Assembly (NCBI GenBank): GCA_016874755.1 | Contig: VGTH01000019.1 | Coordinates: forward strand, 1-64,000 | DNA length: 64,000 bases | DNA from: Deltaproteobacteria bacterium | GTDB taxonomy: Bacteria > Desulfobacterota > Binatia > UBA9968 | Direction of reading: 5' to 3' | Shown: piece after piece, positions 46,231 through 55,516 of the stretch | How the letters are laid out: each line of letters opens with the position of its first letter | How positions within the stretch are numbered: position 1 is the stretch's first letter | Program-made: the position numbers and the translations under genes | Notes under the pieces: generated by a model | What the model saw: the letters and a program-made list of their open reading frames with translations, nothing else | Database searches by the model: none | What the model was told of the DNA's origin: nothing

Positions 46231-46252
46231 ATCGATTTTGGATTTTGGATTA
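46231..46252. repeat. period-7 micro-repeat
   Basis: GATTTTGGATTTTGGATT is a short clean 7-bp repeat, like one arm of the element at 16231. It lies between the TAXI and MFS genes (divergent). Confidence 0.6.
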
Positions 46253-46304
46253 CTGCCCCCGCTCGATTCGCTTCACCTTCACGAGCTAACAAGCTATGGT
46301 GAGT

Positions 46305-46345
46305 CATATTTCCGAACTCTGCGTCTCCGCGCCTCTGCGCGAGAC
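46305..46345. repeat. period-9 micro-repeat with TTTCCGAACT core
   Basis: ATTTCCGAACT is followed by CTGCGTCTC, CGCGCCTCT, GCGCGAGAC, a one-arm member of the CTTTGCG type. It ends about 30 bp before the MFS gene start. Confidence 0.65.
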
Positions 46346-46374
46346 AAATCCGAAAACCCAAGGAGCCTACTTCC

Positions 46375-47571
46375 ATTCGGATACTTCATTCTCTGCGTTA
46401 CCGAGACTACGCGCTCTTTTGGTCGACCGATTTGCTCAGCTCCATCGGTCACTTCGTTCAGGAAGTGGCACTGTTCTGGATTACCTACGAGATCACCCAT
46501 TCGGCGATGGCGCTCGGCATTCTCGGGCTTTGCGGCACCTTGCCGCGGCTCCTGCTCGGCGCCTTTAGCGGCGTGTTCGTCGACCGCTACGACCGCAAGC
46601 TGCTGCTCATTCTGGTGCAGTTCGTCTCTGCCATCCCGATTGCGATTTTCTTGGTCGTCTATTTCTTCGGCACACTGCAGTTTTGGCATTTGCTCGTGCT
46701 TGAAGTGGTCTTCGGCTCGATTCGCGCCATCAATCCGTCTGCGGCACAATCGATCCTTTCGGAACTTGTGCCGCGCGACGATCTCATGAACGCGGTGTCG
46801 CTTTATACGTTCGGATTCAACATCGCGCGCATCGTCGGCCCCTCTCTAGGCGGCGTAGCGATCATCTGGATCGGCATCGGCGGCTGTTTTGCCGCTTTTG
46901 CGATAACGCTTTTGCTGTCGGGTGTTGGCATGCTGTTCATTCATCCCAACCGCGCGCAAAACGAGAAACGCCAACAGGGGTTTGTTCGTGAATTCAAAGA
47001 AGGTTTTGACTACGTTTGGGGCACCCCGGTAATTCTGAGCAGCGTCATCGCCGCCTACACGTTCGCCGTCTTCATCGTCACCTACCAGAGTTTCCTGCCA
47101 GTGTTCGCCAAAGAAATACTCAAAGTCGGCCCCGACGGCCTCGGCCTCCTGATGGCGGCGCCGGGCATCGGCGCACTCGCATCGTTGAGCTTTCTTGCCT
47201 CCGTCGGCGAGCGCTGGAACAAGGCGATGCTGCTCTGGATCACGACGACCACAACGCCGATTTTTCTCATTCTGTTTTGCCTCTCGCCGACCTTCTGGCT
47301 ATCAGTAGCCCTGTTAGCGTTAGTCGGCGCCGGCCAAGTCTGCTTTCGCACCATCAGCCGGGTCATCATCCAAATCGAAGCGCCACGGACACTGATGGGC
47401 CGCGTCATGAGTGTCTTTAACCTCGACCAGGGTATGCGCTCGGTGGGCTCGATGGTTCTCGGTGCCGCGGCGACTTGGTTTGGCGCGTCGCTCGGTTTGG
47501 CGTTAGCGGCAGGAGCATCGTTGATAGTAACAACGACGATATTTTATCGCCTGTTGGGAAGAAGACACTAA
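46375..47571 (+). CDS. MFS transporter of the MFS_3/TMP_3 type, probable ATT start
   Basis: The 398-residue inner-membrane transporter reads IRILHSLRYRDYALFWSTDL then LSSIGHFVQEVALFWITYEI, the typical start of this group, with GVFVDRYDRKLLL after helix 2 and PSLGGVAI in the middle. The first conserved residues come before any ATG, GTG or TTG in frame. AAGGAG (46360-46365) lies 9 bp before ATT 46375, an unusual but known start codon. Starting at TTG 46432 would cut off 19 conserved residues. Substrate unknown. Confidence 0.8.
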   Translation: MRILHSLRYRDYALFWSTDLLSSIGHFVQEVALFWITYEITHSAMALGILGLCGTLPRLLLGAFSGVFVDRYDRKLLLILVQFVSAIPIAIFLVVYFFGTLQFWHLLVLEVVFGSIRAINPSAAQSILSELVPRDDLMNAVSLYTFGFNIARIVGPSLGGVAIIWIGIGGCFAAFAITLLLSGVGMLFIHPNRAQNEKRQQGFVREFKEGFDYVWGTPVILSSVIAAYTFAVFIVTYQSFLPVFAKEILKVGPDGLGLLMAAPGIGALASLSFLASVGERWNKAMLLWITTTTTPIFLILFCLSPTFWLSVALLALVGAGQVCFRTISRVIIQIEAPRTLMGRVMSVFNLDQGMRSVGSMVLGAAATWFGASLGLALAAGASLIVTTTIFYRLLGRRH

Positions 47572-47603
47572 GCGCCTATGCTGACAGCCGTGAGGTGTAC
47601 ACC

Positions 47604-48647
47604 ATGAACCTGCGAGAATTGCTGAGCATCGAGCTAGCCATCATCCAAGCTCCCATGGCGGGCTCGCAAGGCAGCGCACTAGCGATCGCGGTGTCGAACG
47701 CTGGCGGACTGGGTTCCCTGCCCTGCGCGATGTTGACCGCCGACGCCATGCGCACTGAACTGGAAAAGATCGAAGCCGGCACGACAAAGCCTTACAACGT
47801 AAATTTCTTTTGCCATACAGAACCGACGCCCGATCCCGAGCGCGAAGCGAGATGGCGCGCGGCGCTCACGCCTTATTACAAAGAATACGGCATCGACGTG
47901 AGCACAATTCCCTCTGGCCCTGGTCGCGTGCCGTTCAGCGCCGAAGCCGCAGATGTTCTCGAAGCGTTCAAGCCCGCAGTGGTAAGCTTTCATTTCGGCT
48001 TGCCGTCGCCGCAATTACTCGCGCGAGTGAAATCGTGGGGTTCGAAGATTTTGTCCTCGGCAACCACGGTCGAAGAAGCGCGTTGGCTCGAATCGCGAGG
48101 CGTCGATGCCATTGTCGCCCAAGGCTTGGAAGCCGGCGGCCATCGCGGCATCTTTTTGTCGGAAGATTTGAACACGCAAGTCGGCGCCTTCGCCCTGTTG
48201 CCGCAGATCGTTAATGCTGTGAGAGTGCCGGTCATCGCCGCCGGCGGCATCGCCGATGCAAAAGGAGTTGCCGCTGCCATGGCGCTCGGCGCCACCGGCG
48301 CACAAGTCGGCACGGCCTATCTGCTCTGCCCCGAGGCGACCACCAGCGCGGTGCACCGCGCCGCGTTGAAGGGCGAGGCTGCTCGCCACACCGCACTGAC
48401 AAATCTATTCAGCGGCCGCCCCGCCCGCGGCATCATCAACCGCGCCATGAAAGAGGTGGGTCCGATGAGCACAGCCGCACCGGCCTTCCCCCTGGCCACC
48501 AACGGCATCGCGCCGCTGCGCGCAAAGGCAGAGAGCCAAGGCTCTGGAGATTTTTCCCCGCTATGGTGCGGGCAAAATCCCAGCGGGTGCAAAGAGATTC
48601 CCGCTGCGCAGCTAACGCGCGACCTGGCATCGGAACTTCAGCGGTAG
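47604..48647 (+). CDS. nitronate monooxygenase family flavoprotein
   Basis: The 347-residue FMN enzyme starts with IELAIIQAPMAGSQGSALAI and has the FMN-binding VIAAGGIADAKGVAAAMALG segment and AQGLEAGGHRG with the catalytic-type histidine. Members oxidise nitroalkane anions or reduce enones. ATG 47604 follows GAGGTG; the longer frame starts in the MFS gene. It lies 32 bp after the MFS gene and may be co-transcribed. Confidence 0.9.
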   Translation: MNLRELLSIELAIIQAPMAGSQGSALAIAVSNAGGLGSLPCAMLTADAMRTELEKIEAGTTKPYNVNFFCHTEPTPDPEREARWRAALTPYYKEYGIDVSTIPSGPGRVPFSAEAADVLEAFKPAVVSFHFGLPSPQLLARVKSWGSKILSSATTVEEARWLESRGVDAIVAQGLEAGGHRGIFLSEDLNTQVGAFALLPQIVNAVRVPVIAAGGIADAKGVAAAMALGATGAQVGTAYLLCPEATTSAVHRAALKGEAARHTALTNLFSGRPARGIINRAMKEVGPMSTAAPAFPLATNGIAPLRAKAESQGSGDFSPLWCGQNPSGCKEIPAAQLTRDLASELQR

Positions 48648-48659
48648 CGCACGCTCCGA

Positions 48660-48697
48660 CAAATTTTCAATTTTCCATTATCCATTTCCAATTGTAC
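48660..48697. repeat. period-7 micro-repeat (AATTTTC type)
   Basis: The units CAAATTT, TCAATTT, TCCATTA, TCCATTT, CCAATTG follow each other with a 7-bp period, in the AT-rich gap before the MetE-like gene. Confidence 0.6.
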
Positions 48698-48760
48698 CTG
48701 CCTTGTCTTTCTCTCCCACCGGCGTTATAGCCAGGGACAACTCACGAAACGAGGTGTCCT

Positions 48761-49774
48761 ATGAATCTTCCGCCAATCGCCGCAACCACCATTGGCAGTT
48801 TTCCCCGTCCGCCATGGCTCGCGCAAAACGATCGCAGCCGCGCGGTTTTTCGTCTCGAAGGCGCCGATCTCAAGCAAGCGCAAGACGACGCCACCGCTCT
48901 GAGCATTCACACGCAAGATCGCATCGGCCTCGATCTGCTCTCCGACGGTGAGCAGCGCCGCACAGGGTTTATCAATCATATTCTTTCTGCCTTCGAAGGC
49001 GTCGATCTCGAACATGAAGCCGTCAAGACAATTTATCGGCGGCGCGAGCAGCCGCGGCCGGTGCCGCGTATTGTCGGTAAGATCAAGCGGCGCGTGCCGG
49101 CCGTTGTCGAAGACGTGAAGTTTGCCAAGGCGCAGACCGACAAGCCGATCAAGATGGACGTGCCGGGACCGATGACGATCGTCGACAGCACCTTGGATGA
49201 ATTCTACAAAGACGAAGCGGCCATGGCGATGGACGCGGCGGCGGCGTTGAATGCCGAGCTGCGCGACTTGCAAGCCGCCGGCTGCGACGTCATCGAGATC
49301 GACGAGCCGGCGATGACCCGCTATCACGAGAAAGTTTTCGAGTACGGCGCCGAAGCGCTCGATCGTTGTCTGGAAGGCATCGCCGTGCCGACGGTTGTCC
49401 ATCTCTGCTACGGCTACCCCGGCGGCAATCCGAACCGCCAGCACGAGTACACCTATCCGGAACTGCTCGAAGCGTTGATGAAAACCAAAATCGGCGGCTT
49501 CGGTGTCGAGTTCTGCCGCAGCGCCTACGATCCCTCGGTGCTTTCCATCGCCAAGGGGCGCATCGTCATGTTCGGCTGCGTCGACCCGAGCGACACGCCG
49601 GTGCCGCCGGTGGCGCAAGTGGCCGAACGCGTGCGCACGGCGTTGAAATATGTCGAGCCGAAGAACCTCTGGCTCGCGCCGGATTGTGGTTTGATGACGA
49701 TCACGCGCGAGCTAGCGAATGCCAAAGCGAAGCTGTTGGTCGACGTGGCCAAGGAAGTGCGGCGGACATTGTAG
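48761..49774 (+). CDS. methionine synthase II (MetE C-terminal)-like protein
   Basis: The 337-residue TIM-barrel corresponds to the catalytic half of cobalamin-independent methionine synthase. It starts with PIAATTIGSFPRPPWL, carries the zinc ligands in VVHLCYG (His, Cys), the GFGVEFCRS region and LAPDCGLM (Cys). No N-terminal folate half is present. Stand-alone forms act as thiol methyl- or alkyl-transferases, such as epoxyalkane:CoM transferase, so the substrate may be a small electrophile rather than methyl-folate. Located in the catabolic region, not near met genes. Confidence 0.87.
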   Translation: MNLPPIAATTIGSFPRPPWLAQNDRSRAVFRLEGADLKQAQDDATALSIHTQDRIGLDLLSDGEQRRTGFINHILSAFEGVDLEHEAVKTIYRRREQPRPVPRIVGKIKRRVPAVVEDVKFAKAQTDKPIKMDVPGPMTIVDSTLDEFYKDEAAMAMDAAAALNAELRDLQAAGCDVIEIDEPAMTRYHEKVFEYGAEALDRCLEGIAVPTVVHLCYGYPGGNPNRQHEYTYPELLEALMKTKIGGFGVEFCRSAYDPSVLSIAKGRIVMFGCVDPSDTPVPPVAQVAERVRTALKYVEPKNLWLAPDCGLMTITRELANAKAKLLVDVAKEVRRTL

Positions 49775-49785
49775 TTTTCGATCTT

Positions 49786-49803
49786 GGCGACCAGCCGGTC
49801 GCC
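49786..49803. repeat. short GGCGACC palindrome
   Basis: GGCGACC (49786-49792) and GGTCGCC (49797-49803) form a perfect 7-bp stem with a 4-base loop, just after the MetE-like stop. The same palindrome, with more flanks, is at 52301-52323. Confidence 0.6.
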
Positions 49804-49883
49804 CCGACGATTTTCTGCCTGAATTTTTCCTTGCATCGCAAAAGCTGAAAGTACTAAAAGATCGGTCAGAGCGGAGGCTGTTC

Positions 49884-50897
49884 ATGGCCGACGAAAAATT
49901 TCCTCACCTCACGGCCCTGCACGAAAAGTACGAGCGCATGGGTTTGCGCGGCCTGTGGCAGCGCGACGCGCGCACAGCGTCTGCGCCCGAGGCGCGCATT
50001 TGGCGCTGGGCTGACATGTGGCCGCTGCTACAAGAAACCCGGCGCGATGTGCGATTGCCCGAAGACACCGATCAGCGCGTCATCGGTCTTGACGTGCCCG
50101 GGTTATCGACCGGCTCGGTTTTTGTTTCGTATCAGATGATCAACCCTGGCGAAAAGATTCCCTCACACCGGCACACGCCGGCGCAGATGCGCTTCATCGT
50201 CAAAGGCAGCGGCGCCTACACGACCTCGCAGGGCGAAGCGATGTTCATGGAAGCGGGCGACTTGCTCGTGCAACCCAATTGGAGCTGGCACGGCACCACC
50301 GATCCGGGCAACGAGTCGGTGTTTTGGATCGACATTCAAGACCGCCATCTGGTGAACTACCTCGGCGCCTTTCGCCGCGATCTTTGGCCCAACGATGAAG
50401 TCGAGCCGACGGTGCATCCGGAAAATTATTATGCGCAGCAAACCGGCTTGATCCGTCCAACCAGTCGGTCAAACAAGGACGCCGTGTTGCCGCCGATCCA
50501 TTACAAATGGCGCGACATGATCAAAGTGATCGACGAGGTCACGGAAACCGCCGAGCTGAGCCCCTATGACGGCCGCATGTTCGAGTACCGCCACCCCAGC
50601 ACCGGCGGCCACACCCTGCCGACGCTGAGCGCGCAGCTGCAGCTTTTGCCGCCGCGCGCGCAGACAAAAGAGCACCGCCACACGGGAATGGCAATGTACC
50701 TGGTCGTCAAAGGCGCAGGCGCGACGATCGTGAACGGCAAGCAGATCGAATGGCGCGAGCACGATTGTTTCTTGCTGCCGCCTTGGCAATGGCACGCGCA
50801 TGAAAACGCGGCGACCCATGACCGGGCGATTTTGTTTACGGTCAGCGACCGACCGACACTGGAAGCGCTCGGACTCTATTACGAAGAAGGAAGATAA
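49884..50897 (+). CDS. bicupin, gentisate 1,2-dioxygenase-like
   Basis: The 337-residue protein has two cupin barrels: SHRHTPAQMRFIVKGSGAYT (about 93-112) with the metal-binding H-x-H, and a second KEHRHTGMAMYLVVKGAGAT (about 259-278), with the WQWHAHEN histidine near 300. The layout and length match gentisate or 1-hydroxy-2-naphthoate dioxygenases, which open an aromatic ring with Fe(II). GGAGG precedes ATG 49884. It lies with amidohydrolase genes. Confidence 0.85.
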   Translation: MADEKFPHLTALHEKYERMGLRGLWQRDARTASAPEARIWRWADMWPLLQETRRDVRLPEDTDQRVIGLDVPGLSTGSVFVSYQMINPGEKIPSHRHTPAQMRFIVKGSGAYTTSQGEAMFMEAGDLLVQPNWSWHGTTDPGNESVFWIDIQDRHLVNYLGAFRRDLWPNDEVEPTVHPENYYAQQTGLIRPTSRSNKDAVLPPIHYKWRDMIKVIDEVTETAELSPYDGRMFEYRHPSTGGHTLPTLSAQLQLLPPRAQTKEHRHTGMAMYLVVKGAGATIVNGKQIEWREHDCFLLPPWQWHAHENAATHDRAILFTVSDRPTLEALGLYYEEGR

Positions 50898-50930
50898 AAT
50901 CTCTCGAACAGCAAGAAGTTCGAAAACTAA

Positions 50931-50975
50931 GTTTTTCTCCGGACTTCGTGTGCTTCGTGCCTTCGTGGTCAATAA
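50931..50975. repeat. period-9 micro-repeat (CTTCGTG units)
   Basis: TCTCCGGACTTCGTGTGCTT then CGTGCCTTCGTGGTCA is a one-arm CACGAAG-type array with a TCCGGACT core. It lies between the bicupin and the amidohydrolase genes. Confidence 0.65.
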
Positions 50976-51021
50976 AAACGTCTCATTTTACGCTAACATC
51001 ACACTTTTTAGGGAGACCACC

Positions 51022-52221
51022 ATGCCACGCCAAATCCAAATGATCTCTGGCGATTCTCATCTCGATTTTTCGCCCGAGCGCTGGACCCATCATGTGCCCG
51101 CGAAATGGCGCGATCGCGCGCCGCGGCGCATCAAGCTCGCCAACGGCGATGATGCTTTTATCGTCGAGAACAGCCGGCCCCATTCGCCGAGCTTGCAGAT
51201 CACTGGCACCGGCACTAACTATGAGAAACATGACGTCAGAGGCATCGCCTACGAAGGCCCCGGCACAGGGTTGCCGGCGCAACGACTCAAAGAACAAGAT
51301 CAAGACGGCGTCGATGCGGAGATCTTATACACGCACCCGAGCTACCTGCTCTCCTGGCGCGGCATCACCGACAACGAACCCTACGTCGCTATGATTCACG
51401 CCTACAACCAATGGCTCATCGAAGAATATTGCTCCTTCGCACCGGATCGGTTGATCGGCACCGGCATCGTTCCCGATACGAATCTGGCCGACGCCGTCGC
51501 CGAACTCAAGTACTGCGCCAAAGCCGGCTACAAAGCGGTTTGCTTGTATAAATTTCCCAGCGGCAAAGGTTATCCGGTTCCAGAGGACGATCAGTTCTGG
51601 CAAACCGCGGTGGATTTGGGCATGCCCATCACCGCGCACACCAACGGCGGTACCACCCGCTTCATGCGCGAAGGGCCGGTTTATCACTACAGCAAAACGC
51701 CGGAGCGCGTAATTCCCGGACGCGATCCGATCAGTTTGCTGTTTCGCTTCTCCAACGACAATCCGATCGCGCCGTTGCAGCTCGCTTTCGCTGGACTATT
51801 CGATCGTTTTCCTAAGCTGCAAATCTACTGGTCAGAAACCCAAGCCGGTTGGCTCGCCTACGGCTTGGCGCAAATCGATGACAACTACGTGCGCAATCGT
51901 TTTTGGGCCGAAAGAGATTGGGGCGTGAAACCGCTCAAAGAAAAGCCCAGCTACTATCTCAAAGAAAATAGTCTATGGGGCTTCATGAAAGACCCGGTGG
52001 GCGTGCGTATGCGCCACGACGTCGGCGTCAAAGCGCTGATCTGGGGCAGCGACTTCGCCCACGCCACCGGCGATTGGCCGGAATCGCGCGGCATGATCGA
52101 CCAGACTTTCGCCGGTGTGCCAGCCGATGAGCGCTACGCCATGTTGGCCGGCAATGCGATCCGGTTTTTCAAATTGAAGGACACGGTACCGGAGCTGAGC
52201 GATTTGAGTCGGGCGGCGTAG
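51022..52221 (+). CDS. amidohydrolase, ACMSD/dihydroxybenzoate decarboxylase type
   Basis: This 399-residue paralogue reads QMISGDSHLDFSPERWTHHV near its start (metal D-x-H), has FDRFPKLQIYWSE in the middle, and GSDFAHATGDWPES near the end. It is most like the gene at 57267, sharing ERWTHHVPAKWRDRAPRRIK / ETWTHRVPAKFRDRAPRRIK. ATG 51022 is preceded by GGGAGA; the longer upstream frame lies in repeats. It probably decarboxylates or hydrolyses an aromatic acid derivative. Confidence 0.88.
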   Translation: MPRQIQMISGDSHLDFSPERWTHHVPAKWRDRAPRRIKLANGDDAFIVENSRPHSPSLQITGTGTNYEKHDVRGIAYEGPGTGLPAQRLKEQDQDGVDAEILYTHPSYLLSWRGITDNEPYVAMIHAYNQWLIEEYCSFAPDRLIGTGIVPDTNLADAVAELKYCAKAGYKAVCLYKFPSGKGYPVPEDDQFWQTAVDLGMPITAHTNGGTTRFMREGPVYHYSKTPERVIPGRDPISLLFRFSNDNPIAPLQLAFAGLFDRFPKLQIYWSETQAGWLAYGLAQIDDNYVRNRFWAERDWGVKPLKEKPSYYLKENSLWGFMKDPVGVRMRHDVGVKALIWGSDFAHATGDWPESRGMIDQTFAGVPADERYAMLAGNAIRFFKLKDTVPELSDLSRAA

Positions 52222-52228
52222 GGGTCGG

Positions 52229-52323
52229 AATATCTCGCGCCAAGCATTTCCTGAGCCTGGTCGAAGGGACGCAAAGGTCGCAAAGCTCAATGCAGAATGC
52301 AGGGGCGACCGGTTGGTCGCCCT
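52229..52323. repeat. mixed repeat block
   Basis: It contains a CGCAAAGGTCGCAAAGCTC array (52271-52289), a fragment TTTCCTGAGCCTGGTCGAAGG (cut here to its core TCCTGAGC, 52248) of another palindrome family, and the palindrome AGGGGCGACC-GGTT-GGTCGCCCT at 52301-52323. It lies between convergent genes and may act as terminator. Confidence 0.65.
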
Positions 52324-52330
52324 CTTCGAT

Positions 52331-53293
52331 TTATGGCCTCCACCCCTCGGCCTTCAAGTCGGCATGAATTTTCCGCGCCGCCGAGAAATCATAAAAGCGA
52401 TTGAGCGGCGGCGTGTCCTTCCGCCCCACCCGTTCCAGTAGCGGAGCGAGAAAGCGCTTTTGCAAATCTTCATTGAGCACGCCGTCCGGCGTAATCGCCG
52501 GCCTGATCAAATCGTAAACCTTGGCCGCGGCATTTTCGTCGATCTTTAAACTTTTGCGCAGCACGGCAACCGTGCCGCTGCGATTGCCGACATGAAATAG
52601 AAACCCTTTCACCGTCGCGCGCATGAACTTTTCGACCAGCGCGGGATCGCTCGAAAGTAGAGCGTCGCGCGCCACGACGGAACCCTGGAGCTGAACGATG
52701 TCCGAGTTAATAAACGAAACCAGCTCGCGCAGGCCGGACTCCGCCGCCGTCAGGTTGTGCGGGAACGTCATCATCGCCGCGTCCACCGTGCCGCTCGCCA
52801 GCGCGCTGAGACGCGTGCCGGTGGTGCCGATCGCCAGGATCGCCACGTCGCGGTTTTCGTCCATGCCATTTTTCTTGAACCATTCGCGCAGCGCCGCATC
52901 GCCCGCCGCGCCGAGGCTCGACACCGCCACTTTTTTGCCGGTGAGATCTTTGAGCGAGCGAATCTCGGGGCGCGAGTAGAGCCAGAACATCGGCTTGTTA
53001 AACGCCGCAAAGATAACTTTCAGCGGCGCGCCTTGCAGCGCCGCCTGCAAACCGGCGGTCGGCACCGCCGAGAAATCCACCCCACCGGCGATCAGCGCCT
53101 GATTGCTGACGCCGCCGCGCATGAGCACGAGATCGACTTCCAAGCCTTCTTTTTGAAAATAGCCGCGCTCCTGCGCAATAAAGAACGGGCTCATGGTCAC
53201 GTCGAGCACCGGCACGCCGACGCTGACTTTGCGCGCTTCGCAGGGGACTGCCACCATAGCTATTAGCAAAAACGTTGCGACATACTTGTTCAC
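52331..53293 (-). CDS. NitT/TauT-type ABC transporter substrate-binding protein
   Basis: The 320-residue exported protein has a signal peptide (KYVATFLLIAMVAVPCEA) and then VSVGVPVLDVTMSPFFIAQE, RGYFQKEGLEVDLVLMRGG, and GVDFSAVPTAGLQAALQG, the NMT1-like pattern. GTG 53293 is chosen: GAGGAG lies 10 bp upstream and the start precedes the signal peptide. It ends facing the amidohydrolase gene. It is orphan, without permease. Confidence 0.85.
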   Translation of the reverse strand: MNKYVATFLLIAMVAVPCEARKVSVGVPVLDVTMSPFFIAQERGYFQKEGLEVDLVLMRGGVSNQALIAGGVDFSAVPTAGLQAALQGAPLKVIFAAFNKPMFWLYSRPEIRSLKDLTGKKVAVSSLGAAGDAALREWFKKNGMDENRDVAILAIGTTGTRLSALASGTVDAAMMTFPHNLTAAESGLRELVSFINSDIVQLQGSVVARDALLSSDPALVEKFMRATVKGFLFHVGNRSGTVAVLRKSLKIDENAAAKVYDLIRPAITPDGVLNEDLQKRFLAPLLERVGRKDTPPLNRFYDFSAARKIHADLKAEGWRP

Positions 53294-53481
53294 CAGGTTA
53301 TGCTCCTCATGGTCATTTCGAGATCCGCCGAGAAATCTCTTCTTCGCCGTGTGCGGCCATCGATTGCGCCGAATACTACACGCGACCTCGAACTGGCTCA
53401 AGGCAACAATTCCCTTGCACACGGCCATATCTCGGAATTATGATCCGCCTGTCCGAACCCACTCACCGAGAGGCCATAATC

Positions 53482-54462
53482 ATGACCTATAGACGGGTCG
53501 CATTGATTCTCGCGTTGGTTATTTGCGCGAGCGCGGTCTTCGCCCAGGACAAGCCCAGCGCGCCGCGCAAACTGGAGTCCGTTACCCTCGGTCTCTCCGC
53601 CCGCTACGTGCTCAACCTGCCCATCTACATGGCGCAGAAACATGGCATCTTCGAAAGCGAGGGCTTCGACTTCAAGTTAATTACATTGAAAACCAGCACA
53701 GCCATCGCTGCGCTCGTTTCCGGCGACTTGGATTACATCACGGCGCTAGTTTCTGGCCTGGGTGCGGCCGTCGGCGGCGCGCCGCTGGTGGGGACCTATC
53801 TGGCGAACGACAAGCCACTGCTCTATTTGATCAGCCGCACCGATATCAAGGACGCCAAGGCGCTGCGCGGCGGCATCATCGGCCACGGCGGCACCCGCGG
53901 TAGCCACTACCATGCCACGGTGGCCATGGTGAAACACCTCGGCATCGATCCCGACAAGGATGTGCAACTAATCTCGACGATAGACGTCACGCAGGGCTTG
54001 CAGACGCTTTTTTCCGGACGCATCGCCGCCGCGACCCTGTCGCCACCCTACGACTCGATGGCGGTCGCCAAAGGCTACCACCGTTTGGTGTTGGGACCGG
54101 AAATATTGCCAAGGTTCATCGAGTCAGGCCTCGTCGTCCGGCGCGCCAAACTGCGCGACAATCCCGAGCAGGTAAAACGGATGACTCGCGCGTTAGTCCG
54201 CGGCCTGAAATATTCCATGGACCACCCGGCGGAATCCGTGGCACTGATCCAAAAAGAGTGGAATCTTGACCGCGAAACCGCTCAAGCAGCCTACGACGCC
54301 ATGATGCCGACCTACAATCAAAGAGGCGAAGCAAGCGACGAATTGATCATGGCCGCAATCAAACGCGCCCAGCAGGACGCCAAAATCACCTCCAACTTCG
54401 CGCCGAAAGATTTCGTCGATTGGAGTGTTGTACGGGTTGTACAGAAGGAACTGAAACGCTGA
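53482..54462 (+). CDS. NitT/TauT-type substrate-binding protein, tandem copy 1
   Basis: The 326-residue protein has a signal peptide (ALILALVICASAVFAQ) and SVTLGLSARYVLNLPIYMAQ then KHGIFESEGFDFKLI, and SGDLDYITALVSGLGAAVGG. ATG 53482 follows AGAGG. It has a close tandem paralogue starting 12 bp downstream; over the mature part they share long identical blocks such as GGIIGHGGTRGSHYHATVAM. Ligand unknown. Confidence 0.88.
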   Translation: MTYRRVALILALVICASAVFAQDKPSAPRKLESVTLGLSARYVLNLPIYMAQKHGIFESEGFDFKLITLKTSTAIAALVSGDLDYITALVSGLGAAVGGAPLVGTYLANDKPLLYLISRTDIKDAKALRGGIIGHGGTRGSHYHATVAMVKHLGIDPDKDVQLISTIDVTQGLQTLFSGRIAAATLSPPYDSMAVAKGYHRLVLGPEILPRFIESGLVVRRAKLRDNPEQVKRMTRALVRGLKYSMDHPAESVALIQKEWNLDRETAQAAYDAMMPTYNQRGEASDELIMAAIKRAQQDAKITSNFAPKDFVDWSVVRVVQKELKR

Positions 54463-54473
54463 CGGGAAAAAGA

Positions 54474-55502
54474 ATGGCCGCAGTAAACGCGAAAGAAATA
54501 TCGCGATACAGGGACGACCGGTTGATCGCACTTCTTCGACCCGGTGCCTGCCTGGCCCTCCTACTCGTGTTGTTTGTGCTGCCCTCATTCGCCCAAGCCC
54601 CACGCAAGCCTGAATCCGTGACCCTCGGTCTCTCCGCCAAACATGTGCTGAACATGCCGATCTATCTAGCGCAGCGCCACGGCATTTTCGATAGCGAGGG
54701 ATTCGACTACAAACCGATTACGACAAAGACAAATACGGCCATTGCAGCCCTGGTTTCCGGCGATCTCGACTACATAACCGCATTCAATTCAGGGTTAGGC
54801 GCCGCCATCGGTGGGGCGCCGCTAGTTGCGGCTTATGTCTCCACCGACAAACCGCTGCTCTACCTGATCACCCGCCCGGACATCAAAGACGCTAGAACAC
54901 TGCGCGGCGGCATCATCGGCCACGGCGGCACGCGCGGCTCGCACTACCATGCGACGGTTGCCATGGTGAAACATTTGGGATTGGACGCAGACAAAGACGT
55001 GCAGCTGATCTCGACGATCGACGTGACCCAGGGCATGACGGCGCTGCTCTCCGGCATTGTTGCTGGCGCGACGCTGTCGCCGCCCTACGATTCCATCGCC
55101 GTGCGCAAAGGCTATAACCGGTTGGTCCTCGGCCCGGAGGTCCTGCCGCGCTTTGCGGAGAACGGCTTGGTCATGCGCCGCGCCAAGCTGCGCGACAATG
55201 CCGACCAGGTGCGGCGCTTCCTGCGCGCGATGATTCGCGGCCTGAACTATGCGATCGATCGGCCCACCGACGCCGTCGCGTTGATTCAAAAAGACTGGAA
55301 CCTCGATAGAGAAACCGCGCAGACCGCCTATGACGCCTCGATCTCGACGTACAACCTGCGCGGCGAGGCCGGCGACGAAATCGTCATGGCCGCCATCAAG
55401 CGCGCGCAACAGGACGCTAAGATTACCCAATCAAGTTTCGCGCCGAGAGATTTTGTCGATTGGAACATCGTGCGCGGACTGCAGCGCGATTTGAAGCGTT
55501 GA
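54474..55502 (+). CDS. NitT/TauT-type substrate-binding protein, tandem copy 2
   Basis: The 342-residue paralogue of the previous gene is roughly three quarters identical by eye in the mature part, but its N-terminus is longer (MAAVNAKEISRYRDDRLIAL before the hydrophobic core LALLLVLFVLPSFAQ). The DNA coding that extension includes GGGACGACCGGTTGATCGC, close to the palindrome at 52301, so a repeat may have supplied part of the leader. Both are in one operon. A difference in ligand is possible. Confidence 0.88.
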   Translation: MAAVNAKEISRYRDDRLIALLRPGACLALLLVLFVLPSFAQAPRKPESVTLGLSAKHVLNMPIYLAQRHGIFDSEGFDYKPITTKTNTAIAALVSGDLDYITAFNSGLGAAIGGAPLVAAYVSTDKPLLYLITRPDIKDARTLRGGIIGHGGTRGSHYHATVAMVKHLGLDADKDVQLISTIDVTQGMTALLSGIVAGATLSPPYDSIAVRKGYNRLVLGPEVLPRFAENGLVMRRAKLRDNADQVRRFLRAMIRGLNYAIDRPTDAVALIQKDWNLDRETAQTAYDASISTYNLRGEAGDEIVMAAIKRAQQDAKITQSSFAPRDFVDWNIVRGLQRDLKR

Positions 55503-55516
55503 ACGATCAGGATTTA

